From: JBGTIS01 sp041745535
GTDB lineage: Bacteria > Bacteroidota > Bacteroidia > Cytophagales > Cyclobacteriaceae
Length of the DNA: 44,375 nt
Assembly (NCBI GenBank): GCA_041745535.1
Contig: JBGTIS010000157.1
Location: 1 to 44,375, forward strand
Reading direction: 5' to 3'
The notes under the pieces were generated by a model. That model was given only the letters and a program-made list of their open reading frames with translations, ran no database searches and had not been told where the DNA came from. The position numbers and the translations under genes are program-made. Positions 7,296-15,507 of this stretch are shown here, in pieces (the stretch's first letter is position 1; every line of letters begins with the position of its first letter).

Positions 7296-9467
7296 ATGAA
7301 CAACCGGCAAATTATACAAACCATCAGCGCTTCTGCCACCTTGTTGGGACAGGAATATGATGGACTGGCCTTGTCCCATATCGATCTGCTTCCTTCCACC
7401 TACCGTCGCGATGAATTGATGAAATTCCAACGGGATTTGATAGAGGCTGGTAATAGAGTCCGGATTATTTATATGGAACACAGCTTGCCAGCGCAGGATT
7501 TTTATCATTTTCTGCAGGAAATGGAAATACCCATTGTGGTTTTTAAAAAAGAGGAGCAGGATTATGTGCCGGTAATTCTGTATACAAAGCATAAAAAGCT
7601 GCGGTGCATTCTTGTAACCACCACTGCTGACGTTGAAGTTGTCTTGGATGAAAAATTTGTAGATGAATGTTATCAGGACAGCCGGCACGAAGTTATTTTC
7701 CTGGGTTTCTTTTCCTATAAAAGTCTGATAAGCAAAGACCCTGACTCGGACGAACAACAAAAGCCGCTGACTCCGGTACAACGATTACTGCGTTTGCTTT
7801 CCGAAGAAAAGAAAGACATCACCTATATATACATATACGCCATTTTTATCGGGCTGATCAGCCTGAGCCTGCCTGTTGGTATTCAGGCCACCATTTCCCT
7901 GGTATCGGGAGGCGTATTTTTTAGTTCTATTTACATACTGATTACGCTGGTGATTGTAGGTGTGCTGGCAGCCGGTGGTTTACAGATTATGCAAATCACC
8001 CTGGTAGAATACCTGCAACGCAGAGTTTTTACCAAAGTAGCGTTCGAGTTTGCCTTTCGTGTACCGCGAATCAAGGAAGAGGCCTTGAGAAATTACCATG
8101 CGCCAGAACTGATAAACCGCTTCTTCGATGTACTAACGCTACAGAAAGGGCTTCCCAAGTTGCTGATAGATATTTCGGCTGGTTCTATTCAAATATTATT
8201 TGGACTAATCCTGCTCTCGTTTTATCATCCGTTTTTTGTTTTCTTCGGGTTATTGCTGCTCGGTCTGCTGTTCCTGATTTTTTATCTGACTGGCCCTAAA
8301 GGACTGAGCTCTTCTATTCAGGAATCAAAATATAAATATAAGGTCGTATCGTGGCTGGAGGAACTGGCCCGCACCATCAATTCTTTCAAGATTTCGGGAA
8401 ACACACCCCTTCCGGTTAAAAAAACCAATTATAATGTGAATAACTATCTGAAATACAGGAAGACACATTTTAGGGTACTTATTAATCAGTATACCTTTTT
8501 TCTGGTATTCAAAGCCATCATAACAGGTGGCTTACTCAGCCTGGGTACCCTTTTGGTGGTTCAAAGGGAAATAACCCTGGGGCAGTTTGTGGCCAGTGAG
8601 GTAATTATTATCCTGATTCTCAGTTCAGTGGAAAAAATTATTATGTACCTGGATGTGGTATACGATATGCTAACAGCCGTAGATAAAATTGCACATGTGA
8701 CCGATCTGCCTCTGGAAAAAAATGGTGGCTTTAATCTGCTTAACCCACGGGATGGGCTAAAAATTACCATAAGAGATTTAAACTATCAATTTCCGGGAAA
8801 ACTAAAACGGGCCTTGCATAACATTAACCTGAATATTGAAAAAGGAGAGCGCATGTGCATTGCAGGCCCGGAAGGTTCGGGCAAAACGCTACTCACCAGC
8901 ATGGTAGCAGGTTTACATACCGACTTTGATGGATTACTGACGATAGATGGTTTCTCCATCCGGGACCTGGACCTCACCAACCTGCGCGATAAAATTGGCA
9001 AAAATGTGTCGCGTGAAGATATATTTGAAGGAACTATCCTGGAGAATTTAATGCTGGCCAAACCGCAGGGTCATCTGAATGATGTAATGTGGGCCCTGAA
9101 CGAAGTGGGCATCAGCGATGCCATTAACCTACTGCCGGAAGGCCTTCATACGCCCATGATTAGCGGTGGCAAGGGATTATCCGGAAACCTGGTACAAAAA
9201 ATTATTTTGGCCCGGTGCCTGATCAAAAGACCTTATTTGCTCATTATTAACGATTATTTCCATGATTTTTCCAAAGCCGAAAGACGCAAACTAATCCATA
9301 ACCTTGTCCATACCAGCCATCTCTGGACACTCATTGTGGTGTCAAACGACCCTATTATTATGGAGGCCTGTGACCGGGTTGTATTAATGGAACAGGGTAT
9401 AATCAAAGATTCAGGCTCTTTTGAAATGCTAATGGAAAAAGGAGTATTAGTAGAACTTATCAATTAA
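7296..9467 (+). CDS. Type I secretion-like ABC transporter, fused permease and ATPase
   Basis: The 723-residue product has three parts. Residues 1-150 are a soluble domain in the position where bacteriocin exporters carry a C39 peptidase; I see no Cys-His pair, so it may be a peptidase-dead version (inference). Residues about 175-450 form the membrane domain with five to six helices. Residues about 485-723 are the nucleotide-binding domain with a good Walker A (GPEGSGKT, near 527). Other motifs are altered: the signature reads GLSGNLVQKI, the Walker B end reads LLIIND with Asn652-Asp653 where Asp-Glu is expected, and the H-loop position is Asn684 (VVSNDP). I recall similar wording in other Bacteroidetes exporters of this layout, so this may be a family trait. 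It is followed 12 nt later by the HlyD gene, giving an inner-membrane to outer-membrane export system. Confidence 0.88.
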   Translation: MNNRQIIQTISASATLLGQEYDGLALSHIDLLPSTYRRDELMKFQRDLIEAGNRVRIIYMEHSLPAQDFYHFLQEMEIPIVVFKKEEQDYVPVILYTKHKKLRCILVTTTADVEVVLDEKFVDECYQDSRHEVIFLGFFSYKSLISKDPDSDEQQKPLTPVQRLLRLLSEEKKDITYIYIYAIFIGLISLSLPVGIQATISLVSGGVFFSSIYILITLVIVGVLAAGGLQIMQITLVEYLQRRVFTKVAFEFAFRVPRIKEEALRNYHAPELINRFFDVLTLQKGLPKLLIDISAGSIQILFGLILLSFYHPFFVFFGLLLLGLLFLIFYLTGPKGLSSSIQESKYKYKVVSWLEELARTINSFKISGNTPLPVKKTNYNVNNYLKYRKTHFRVLINQYTFFLVFKAIITGGLLSLGTLLVVQREITLGQFVASEVIIILILSSVEKIIMYLDVVYDMLTAVDKIAHVTDLPLEKNGGFNLLNPRDGLKITIRDLNYQFPGKLKRALHNINLNIEKGERMCIAGPEGSGKTLLTSMVAGLHTDFDGLLTIDGFSIRDLDLTNLRDKIGKNVSREDIFEGTILENLMLAKPQGHLNDVMWALNEVGISDAINLLPEGLHTPMISGGKGLSGNLVQKIILARCLIKRPYLLIINDYFHDFSKAERRKLIHNLVHTSHLWTLIVVSNDPIIMEACDRVVLMEQGIIKDSGSFEMLMEKGVLVELIN

Positions 9468-9479
9468 GTAGCAACTGCC

Positions 9480-10832
9480 ATGTCTGTTAAAAAAGAAATA
9501 GAAAGTATAGAATTGCATACATTAAAATCGCTCAGGACACCACATGCCGGAAAAGTACTGGCACAATGGCTGATCGGAATTTTCCTCGTTTTTCTTGTAC
9601 TGCTGTTTCTACCCTGGCAACAGAACATTACAGGAAAAGGTGAGGTGAGCGCATTTTCGCCTGAAAACAGGCCCCAGACCGTGGAAACCGCCATTGCCGG
9701 ACGAATTGCGGCGTGGCATGTACAGGAGGGAACTTTTGTACAGGCCGGCGATACCCTGCTTACCCTTACTGAAATTAAAGACAAATACTTTGATCCGAAC
9801 CTGTTGCTACGGATTCAGGAACAGCTCACGGCCAAAGAAAACAGTATTTCTTCAAAAAGGAATAAAGTTACTGCGCTTGAAAAACAGGTTTCAGCACTGA
9901 AGGATGCCGTGCAGATAAAAATACAGCAGACACAGAATAAACTGGCCCAAACCACCTTTAAACTGATCAGCGACAGCGTAGATTATGAAACAGAGAAAGT
10001 GAGGTTTGCCAATGCGGAGAACCAGTTTGAACGGAATAAAAAGTTGTATGCCGTAGGCAACATCGCGCTTACTAAATTTCAGGAAGTAGAATCGAAGTTT
10101 CAGCAGGGAAAAATGAAGGTAGTATCATCAGAAAATAAATATTTACAGAGTAAAGCGGAATTGCTGAATGCCCGGGTTGAAGTGGCCGGTGTGGAAGCCG
10201 AATACCTGGATAAAATCAGCAAAGCTGAGTCTGATTTGAATGCCACTTTATCAGAGCTTTACGAGGCAGAGGCAGGCCTTTCGAAGCTGAGAAATGAGTT
10301 TGCCAACATGCAGATACGAAACCAGCAATACCAGGTGGTAGCACCACAAAGCGGTTATGTGATCAAAGCTTTAAAGCAAGGCATCGGCGCTACTATCAAA
10401 GAAGGAGAAGCGATAACCCGCATTCTGCCCCAGTCAACAGACATAGCAGTTGAAATGTACGTGAAGGCCATGGACGTACCGCTGATTGCGAAAGGCAGGA
10501 AAGTTCGAATTGAATTTGACGGTTGGCCTGCTCTTCAGTTTTCAGGTTGGCCCAGTGTAACGGTAGGTACTTTTGGGGGCATTGTGAAAGTGATAGACTA
10601 CATCAACAGCACAGGGGGCGAATTCCGGTTGCTGGTTACCCCTGATCCTGCGGAAGAACCCTGGCCAGAGCAACTTCGGCTGGGATCGGGCACCAAAGGA
10701 TGGGTGATGCTGGATACCGTTCCGCTATGGTACGAGTTGTGGAGGCAACTCAATGGTTTTCCGCCCAGCCTGTACGAAAAACCACAGGAAGAGAAAAAAG
10801 AAAGTTTGGAAGCAGAAACAGCGAAGCAATGA
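9480..10832 (+). CDS. HlyD-family periplasmic adaptor (membrane fusion protein)
   Basis: The 450-residue product has a short cytoplasmic N-terminus, one membrane anchor at about residues 30-47 (WLIGIFLVFLVLLFLPW) and a split lipoyl domain whose first half is near VETAIAGRIAAWHVQEGTFV and second half near VVAPQSGYVIKAL. Between them is a long helical hairpin, roughly residues 110-285, rich in Lys, Glu and Gln, that contacts the TolC channel in this family. A beta-barrel domain follows. It sits between the ABC gene and the tolC-like gene and shares ATGA with the latter, so translation of the two is probably coupled. Confidence 0.9.
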   Translation: MSVKKEIESIELHTLKSLRTPHAGKVLAQWLIGIFLVFLVLLFLPWQQNITGKGEVSAFSPENRPQTVETAIAGRIAAWHVQEGTFVQAGDTLLTLTEIKDKYFDPNLLLRIQEQLTAKENSISSKRNKVTALEKQVSALKDAVQIKIQQTQNKLAQTTFKLISDSVDYETEKVRFANAENQFERNKKLYAVGNIALTKFQEVESKFQQGKMKVVSSENKYLQSKAELLNARVEVAGVEAEYLDKISKAESDLNATLSELYEAEAGLSKLRNEFANMQIRNQQYQVVAPQSGYVIKALKQGIGATIKEGEAITRILPQSTDIAVEMYVKAMDVPLIAKGRKVRIEFDGWPALQFSGWPSVTVGTFGGIVKVIDYINSTGGEFRLLVTPDPAEEPWPEQLRLGSGTKGWVMLDTVPLWYELWRQLNGFPPSLYEKPQEEKKESLEAETAKQ

Positions 10833-12268
10833 GATTGTACATTTCGGGAATCGTGTTGGCATTAAGTTATACCTTGCAAGCCTCACAGGCCCAACCTGTG
10901 GCAGACAGCATCAACCTGTTTGGCTTCGATAAATTTTACCATCTTGTTGTGGCAAACCATCCGGTGGTGCGGCAGGCTAACCTCCTTCTACGGCAGGCAT
11001 CCGAGGAATTTCGTATGGCACGCGGTGCTTTTGATCCTAAAATAGAAGCATCGTGGCAATCAAAAGAATACCAGACAACCCGGTATTATGATATGCTGGA
11101 TGCTGTGCTGAAAGTGCCGTTGTGGTTTCCCATAGAACCCAAAGTAGGTTTTGAAAAGCATACTGGCGCCTACCTTAATCCGGAAAATTACATTTCTGAT
11201 AAAAATAACAACCAAATGCTCTATATGGGCATCTCGGTTCCGTTAGGACAGGGGTTATTTATTGACCAGCGTCGGGCCACAGTACAGCAGGCTCGTTTGT
11301 TACAGGATATGGCTGAGGCTGAACAGGTAAAACTGATCAATAAAATACTGCTTACCGCCACCAAAGATTACTGGGAGTGGTATTATGCTTATAACAGCTA
11401 TTTGTATATGCAACAAAGTATTGATATAGCGCAGGATATTTTTGACAGAACCCGGTTAGGGTTTGAGCTCGGAGAAGTTGCCGCTATCGATACGGTACAG
11501 GCTTTAATTTCATTACAGAAAAGGACTACCGATTTTCTGCAGGCAAATCTGGAACGCATTCGTGCTGCCTTCACCCTTTCTAATCATCTGTGGAACTCCG
11601 ACGGATTACCGCTGGAACTGCAGGACAATGCCCGACCCGATACTTTTTTGCTATCCGAAATAGATATTTCTACCATCAACCGGTTGATAGCGCAGGCCCG
11701 TACACAGCATCCCGAGCTGTTAAAGCTGGATCTGAAAAACCAAACTATTGATATTGACCGGCAGTTGGCCAGGGAAAACCTTAAACCAAAAGTGAATCTG
11801 GACTATGCGTTACTCAACCAGCCTTTTGTTACCCAGGGTAAGCCTAATGAACTGAGTTTGGTAAATAATTATAAAATAGAATTAAACCTGTCGGTACCTT
11901 TGTTCTTACGAAAGGAACGGGGCAAACTCGCGATGATGAAATTAAAACTACAGGATAATGAACTGGATAAAATTTTTATGGAAAGAAGTATCGTGAATGC
12001 GGTAAATGCACAGTATGCAGCCCTAACTACGATGGGAAATATGATTATACAGCAACAGAATATGGTAGCCAATTATGAACTTATAGTTGCTGCCGAGCGG
12101 TTTAACCTAGAAAATGGAGAAAGCGATCTGTTCAAAATCAATGCACAGCTGGATAAATTGATAGAAGCCCGAACCAAATTATTTAAATTAAGAGCCTCAT
12201 ATAAAAAAGATCTGGCCAGCTTATACGGGGCGGCGGGCGTACCCTATCTGGGATTTGGTAATTTGTAA
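10829..12268 (+). CDS. TolC-family outer-membrane efflux channel
   Basis: A longer frame exists from 10700, but the true start is ATG 10829: it begins a signal peptide (MRLYISGIVLALSYTLQASQAQ) and overlaps the HlyD stop by 4 nt. The 479-residue protein shows the duplicated TolC pattern of long helices and paired barrel strands, with the repeat starts near HPVVRQANLLLRQASEEFRM and QHPELLKLDLKNQTIDIDRQ. Such channels form trimers that span the outer membrane and periplasm. It completes the tripartite pump begun by the ABC and HlyD genes; the substrate is not evident from the genes in this window. Confidence 0.9.
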   Translation: MRLYISGIVLALSYTLQASQAQPVADSINLFGFDKFYHLVVANHPVVRQANLLLRQASEEFRMARGAFDPKIEASWQSKEYQTTRYYDMLDAVLKVPLWFPIEPKVGFEKHTGAYLNPENYISDKNNNQMLYMGISVPLGQGLFIDQRRATVQQARLLQDMAEAEQVKLINKILLTATKDYWEWYYAYNSYLYMQQSIDIAQDIFDRTRLGFELGEVAAIDTVQALISLQKRTTDFLQANLERIRAAFTLSNHLWNSDGLPLELQDNARPDTFLLSEIDISTINRLIAQARTQHPELLKLDLKNQTIDIDRQLARENLKPKVNLDYALLNQPFVTQGKPNELSLVNNYKIELNLSVPLFLRKERGKLAMMKLKLQDNELDKIFMERSIVNAVNAQYAALTTMGNMIIQQQNMVANYELIVAAERFNLENGESDLFKINAQLDKLIEARTKLFKLRASYKKDLASLYGAAGVPYLGFGNL

Positions 12269-12334
12269 AACCTGATTCTTGCCGGTAATTATTTGATGGA
12301 AAGACTGAAACAATCAGAATTTGGGAGGTAGTGC

Positions 12335-12373
12335 ATGAAAATAATTAACTTTAACACCATAATAGCAGGTTAG
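12335..12373 (+). other. Tiny ORF matching the leader of the chimeric fragment at 5916
   Basis: This 13-codon frame reads MKIINFNTIIAG and stops. Its first 18 bases, ATGAAAATAATTAACTTT, are identical to 5916-5933, followed by three changed bases, a shared ACCATA, four changed bases and a shared CAGGT. Both copies sit downstream of a gene and begin exactly at an ATG. It may be the stub of a signal-peptide-bearing gene that was destroyed at two places, or a dispersed short repeat. A 6-bp inverted repeat, GCAGGT and ACCTGC, brackets the stop codon. I cannot say whether it is translated. Confidence 0.5.
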
Positions 12374-12423
12374 AAAAACATTTTACCTGCAATCTGCTTT
12401 TAATCAGAAACTACTGAATAAAA

Positions 12424-13566
12424 ATGATGAAATCTTTTTACTTTACTTATGCTACTTTCCTGTTAGCAGGAATGATCGTTATGTTACATGCCTGTCAGCC
12501 TAAAACTTCGGATAATGAGGAAGACAACAGGGCTATGCAAGCCGATTCTCTTCAGGCAGGAACCACCGATACACTAAATGCCATTTCCAAGCCGCTGGTG
12601 ACAGATATGTACACAGCCGATCCTTCGGCACACGTGTTCAATAATAAAATCTACATTTATCCTTCCCACGACATTGAGTCGGGCATTCCGCAAGACGATT
12701 TGGGAAGTCATTTCGATATGAAAGACTACCATGTGTTTTCTATGGACAGTGTGGGTGGCAAAGTTACCGACCATGGTGTGGCACTGGATATCAAAGATGT
12801 AAAGTGGGCCAACCGACAGCTGTGGGCACCGGATGCTGCTTATAAAGATGGTACCTATTACCTGTATTTTCCGGCCAAAGATAATCAGGATGTATTCCGC
12901 ATCGGGGTGGCTACCAGCAAATCGCCTACCGGACCGTTTGAGGCAGAGGAAAAACCTATACCGAATAGCTACAGCATTGATCCGGCAGTATTTAAAGATT
13001 CCGACGGATCGTATTATATGTATTTTGGCGGCATCTGGGGCGGACAAATGCAACGCTGGAACGAAGGTGGTTATAATCCGAACGACAAATATCCGGATGA
13101 CAACGAACCTGCCTTTACCCCCAAGGTAGTAAAGCTAAGTCCGGATATGCTTAGCTTCGACGAAAAAGTGAGAGATGTACAAATTCTGGATGAAAATAGC
13201 AATCCTTTGCTGGCTGGCGATAACGACCGCCGGTTTTTCGAAGCCGCCTGGGTACATCAATACAAGGGTAAGTATTATTTTTCCTACTCTACCGGCGATA
13301 CCCACTATATCGCGTATGCCATTGGCGACAGCCCGTATGGGCCTTTTACCTACAAAGGCATTGTGTTAAATCCTGTGCAGGGCTGGACCAACCACCATTC
13401 TATTATAGAATTCAAAGGCAAATGGTATCTGTTTTATCACGATACCGAATTATCAGGCGGGCAAACCCATTTGCGAAACGTTAAAGTTACCGAACTGGCT
13501 TACAATGACGATGGCACTATTAAAGTAATTGATCCTTATATCAACACAAAGTGGGCAAAACAGTAA
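12424..13566 (+). CDS. Glycoside hydrolase family 43 lipoprotein
   Basis: The 380-residue product carries a lipoprotein signal with the lipobox ending at Cys24 (MLHACQPK), so it is probably lipid-anchored. The five-bladed propeller of GH43 is indicated by three acidic residues in their usual order: Asp66 (YTADPSAHVF, general base), Asp186 (SIDPAVFKD, pKa modulator) and Glu273 (RRFFEAAWVH, general acid). GH43 enzymes cleave arabinose- or xylose-containing plant polysaccharides; the exact substrate cannot be assigned. No SusC/SusD pair is adjacent, so it is not part of a classic polysaccharide utilisation locus here. The following hydrolase gene overlaps its end by 16 nt. Confidence 0.88.
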   Translation: MMKSFYFTYATFLLAGMIVMLHACQPKTSDNEEDNRAMQADSLQAGTTDTLNAISKPLVTDMYTADPSAHVFNNKIYIYPSHDIESGIPQDDLGSHFDMKDYHVFSMDSVGGKVTDHGVALDIKDVKWANRQLWAPDAAYKDGTYYLYFPAKDNQDVFRIGVATSKSPTGPFEAEEKPIPNSYSIDPAVFKDSDGSYYMYFGGIWGGQMQRWNEGGYNPNDKYPDDNEPAFTPKVVKLSPDMLSFDEKVRDVQILDENSNPLLAGDNDRRFFEAAWVHQYKGKYYFSYSTGDTHYIAYAIGDSPYGPFTYKGIVLNPVQGWTNHHSIIEFKGKWYLFYHDTELSGGQTHLRNVKVTELAYNDDGTIKVIDPYINTKWAKQ

Positions 13567-14315
13567 CAGACCGGGTACAGCAATGGGGCATTGGCGAACA
13601 TGTACTGGTGTTTTTACATTATTTTGGTGGGTCGGCCCTAAGCTGGCAATGGGTATCAGAGCAACTTTCCGATGATTACCATTGTATAGCCTTCAATTTT
13701 CCCGGCTTTGGAAATTATCCTGCAATTGAGGAACCTTCTATTCAGGCTTTTGCCAAATTTGTGGAAGAAGAGCTGGAACAAATGGGAATCACTTCTTTCA
13801 CGCTGCTGGGGCATTCTATGGGTGGTAAAATCGCTTTACAGATAGCTGCCAATATTCCCAAATCAGTGAAGCGATTGATCCTGATCGCTCCCTCGCCACC
13901 CACCATCGAAAATATGCCTGAAAAGGAGAAAGCGCGGATGCTGCGCCATCCTGATCGCGAAGAAGCTGAAAATACAGTAGCCAACGTAACCATACGTTCT
14001 TTGACCGAAGCGCAACATAATCTGGCTATTGAGACCCAGCTTATTATCGATGCCAGTACCTGGCGGTGGTGGTTGCTGAAGGGTATGGGGCATTCAATTG
14101 CCCATCAGCAATGGCATATGCCCATTACCATTATCGCTTCCAAAGACGATACGGCCATTACATTTGATATGATACAGCAGGAAGTGCTGCCGGTACTCAT
14201 GGAAGCCAACCTGATTGTAACAGAAGGTGTCGGTCATTTGCTCCCACTGGAAGTACCCGACTGGCTGGCAATGCAAATCCGGGAAATTGTTCCAATTCCT
14301 GGCAGGGCGAAATAA
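13551..14315 (+). CDS. Alpha/beta hydrolase
   Basis: The 254-residue product has no signal peptide and should be cytoplasmic. It shows the oxyanion loop LHYFGGSALSWQWV near residue 22, the nucleophile elbow GHSMGG (Ser89), an acid-bearing region ASKDDTAITF, and the terminal histidine in GVGHLLPLE. This is the general fold of esterases, C-C hydrolases and haloperoxidase-like enzymes, and the substrate is unknown. The start is a GTG within the last codons of the GH43 gene, giving a 16-nt overlap; no ATG gives a full-length product. The overlap suggests co-expression with the glycosidase. Confidence 0.82.
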   Translation: MGKTVTDRVQQWGIGEHVLVFLHYFGGSALSWQWVSEQLSDDYHCIAFNFPGFGNYPAIEEPSIQAFAKFVEEELEQMGITSFTLLGHSMGGKIALQIAANIPKSVKRLILIAPSPPTIENMPEKEKARMLRHPDREEAENTVANVTIRSLTEAQHNLAIETQLIIDASTWRWWLLKGMGHSIAHQQWHMPITIIASKDDTAITFDMIQQEVLPVLMEANLIVTEGVGHLLPLEVPDWLAMQIREIVPIPGRAK

Positions 14316-14441
14316 GTTTCAGTGATTAAAAATAGAATGAAGAAAAAGTTAACGCCTGATTCCGAAATAAACGCTGATAACTCAATAGACGGATTTTATA
14401 CACTTCGCGTATTAGTTCTCGTTAGAGATATTATGTAAATA

Positions 14442-14453
14442 CGACAATTGTCG
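14442..14453. promoter_or_regulatory. Palindromic operator candidate of the Xre/RES operon
   Basis: CGACAATTGTCG is a perfect 12-base palindrome whose right end is 34 nt before the antitoxin start codon. It is followed directly by TATATTGT (14455-14462), a plausible -7 element. A protein bound here would sit over the promoter. Xre-type antitoxins of this family are known to repress their own operon, so this is the natural binding-site candidate. Chance occurrence of a perfect 12-mer palindrome in a 170-base spacer is low but not negligible. Confidence 0.5.
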
Positions 14454-14487
14454 CTATATTGTAAAAAGTTAATTAAACTCTGTTATT

Positions 14488-14991
14488 ATGAGTCTATTGC
14501 CAATTGCTAGGGTTTTGGGAGTAAATTATAAAAGTCTGAAAGGAATTTATGTGAAGTATTATCCTGATGAAGAGGTAGAAGCAATCATGAAAGATAATAA
14601 TCCGGATGCTAATGCAATCGCTATTCGTCCTTTGATAGACTTTCAAAAAAATCTAAAAAAAAAAGCAGTTTCTTACTTTCAATATGCCATAGGGTTTAAT
14701 CAAAAACAATTATCCCGCGTGCTGCATATTGATGCCCGCACCATCCAGCGGTATAAGAAAGATGAACAGACTGCATTACCCATGGAAGTATCCGATAGAG
14801 TAGTGTCCCTGGCTTCATTACTGGTAAAGGGGTTAGAGGTATTCGAAGATAAAGATACTTTTTATCAATGGCTCAATGAACCCAATGAGGCTCTTGAAGA
14901 CCAGAAGCCTATATTATTACTTGAAAGCACCCTGGGAATCCACCAGGTAATGACTGAGCTAGGCCGGATTGAACATGGTATATTCGCGTAA
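14488..14991 (+). CDS. Xre/MbcA/ParS-family antitoxin (DUF2384)
   Basis: The 167-residue product has a helix-turn-helix region at about residues 60-95 (YAIGFNQKQLSRVLHIDART, then IQRYKKDE) and a C-terminal toxin-binding domain with DTFYQWLNEPNEALEDQKPI and the terminal GRIEHGIF, which is the DUF2384 signature. It probably neutralises the RES toxin encoded immediately downstream and represses the shared promoter through the palindrome at 14442. The stop lies 6 nt before the toxin ATG, the normal antitoxin-first order for this pair. Confidence 0.88.
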   Translation: MSLLPIARVLGVNYKSLKGIYVKYYPDEEVEAIMKDNNPDANAIAIRPLIDFQKNLKKKAVSYFQYAIGFNQKQLSRVLHIDARTIQRYKKDEQTALPMEVSDRVVSLASLLVKGLEVFEDKDTFYQWLNEPNEALEDQKPILLLESTLGIHQVMTELGRIEHGIFA

Positions 14992-14997
14992 AGTTTG

Positions 14998-15456
14998 ATG
15001 CTTGTATATCGGATTACAAAACCTAAATTTGCCAAAGATTTAACAGGGGAAGGGGCCTATCGGTTTGGGGGAAGGTGGAATTCGTCAGGCATACGGTGCT
15101 TATATACCGCCGAAAGTGTAGCCCTGGCAGCCTGGGAAACCTACATACATATTAAAAAGAGCGCTCCGAAAAATTTCGTTTTAGTCACCATAGAGATTCC
15201 TGGTGACATTGTTATTCTGGAGCAGGAGTATGGTGATAAGCCTGCCCAATGGAATCGAAAATCACCCTTCCATCTCTGGACAATCCAATCAGGTGACAGT
15301 TTCTTACTAAGGAAAAAAGCATTGGCTATGCAGGTACCTTCAGTAGTATTGCAAGGTAATAACTATCTTATTAATCCATTGCATCAGGCTATGAATGCGG
15401 TAAATTTTATAAATGTTACTCCTTTTAATTTTGATGAAAGACTTGCTCTACCATAG
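14998..15456 (+). CDS. RES-domain toxin (NAD+-degrading)
   Basis: The 152-residue product begins MLVYRITKPKFA at ATG 14998; a TTG one codon earlier is also in frame but less likely. The RES-family residues are present: Arg26 in RFGGRWNSSG, Tyr36 in CLYTAES, Glu47 in AAWETY, and Ser115 in VPSVVLQGNNYLINP. The spacing of the first three equals that reported for the Pseudomonas putida RES toxin active site (Arg31, Tyr41, Glu52). RES toxins deplete cellular NAD+ by phosphorolysis and stall growth until the antitoxin is restored. All catalytic positions are kept, so the toxin appears functional. It converges on the phosphatase gene. Confidence 0.9.
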   Translation: MLVYRITKPKFAKDLTGEGAYRFGGRWNSSGIRCLYTAESVALAAWETYIHIKKSAPKNFVLVTIEIPGDIVILEQEYGDKPAQWNRKSPFHLWTIQSGDSFLLRKKALAMQVPSVVLQGNNYLINPLHQAMNAVNFINVTPFNFDERLALP

Positions 15457-15507
15457 CCATATAAACTAAATAGAAATAAAAAAATATTACCGATCCTTGA
15501 AATATAA

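Noticed and set aside
10700..10828. A 43-codon N-terminal extension of the TolC-like protein
   Set aside because: It is the HlyD coding region read in another frame; the ATG at 10829 starts a good signal peptide with ATGA coupling.
12335..12373. A secreted micropeptide cargo of the adjacent exporter
   Set aside because: It is only 12 residues with no double-glycine leader or precursor features, and its match to 5916 suggests a repeat or gene stub.
14316..14487. An additional gene between the alpha/beta hydrolase and the antitoxin
   Set aside because: All frames are interrupted; only the palindrome and the promoter-like element stand out.
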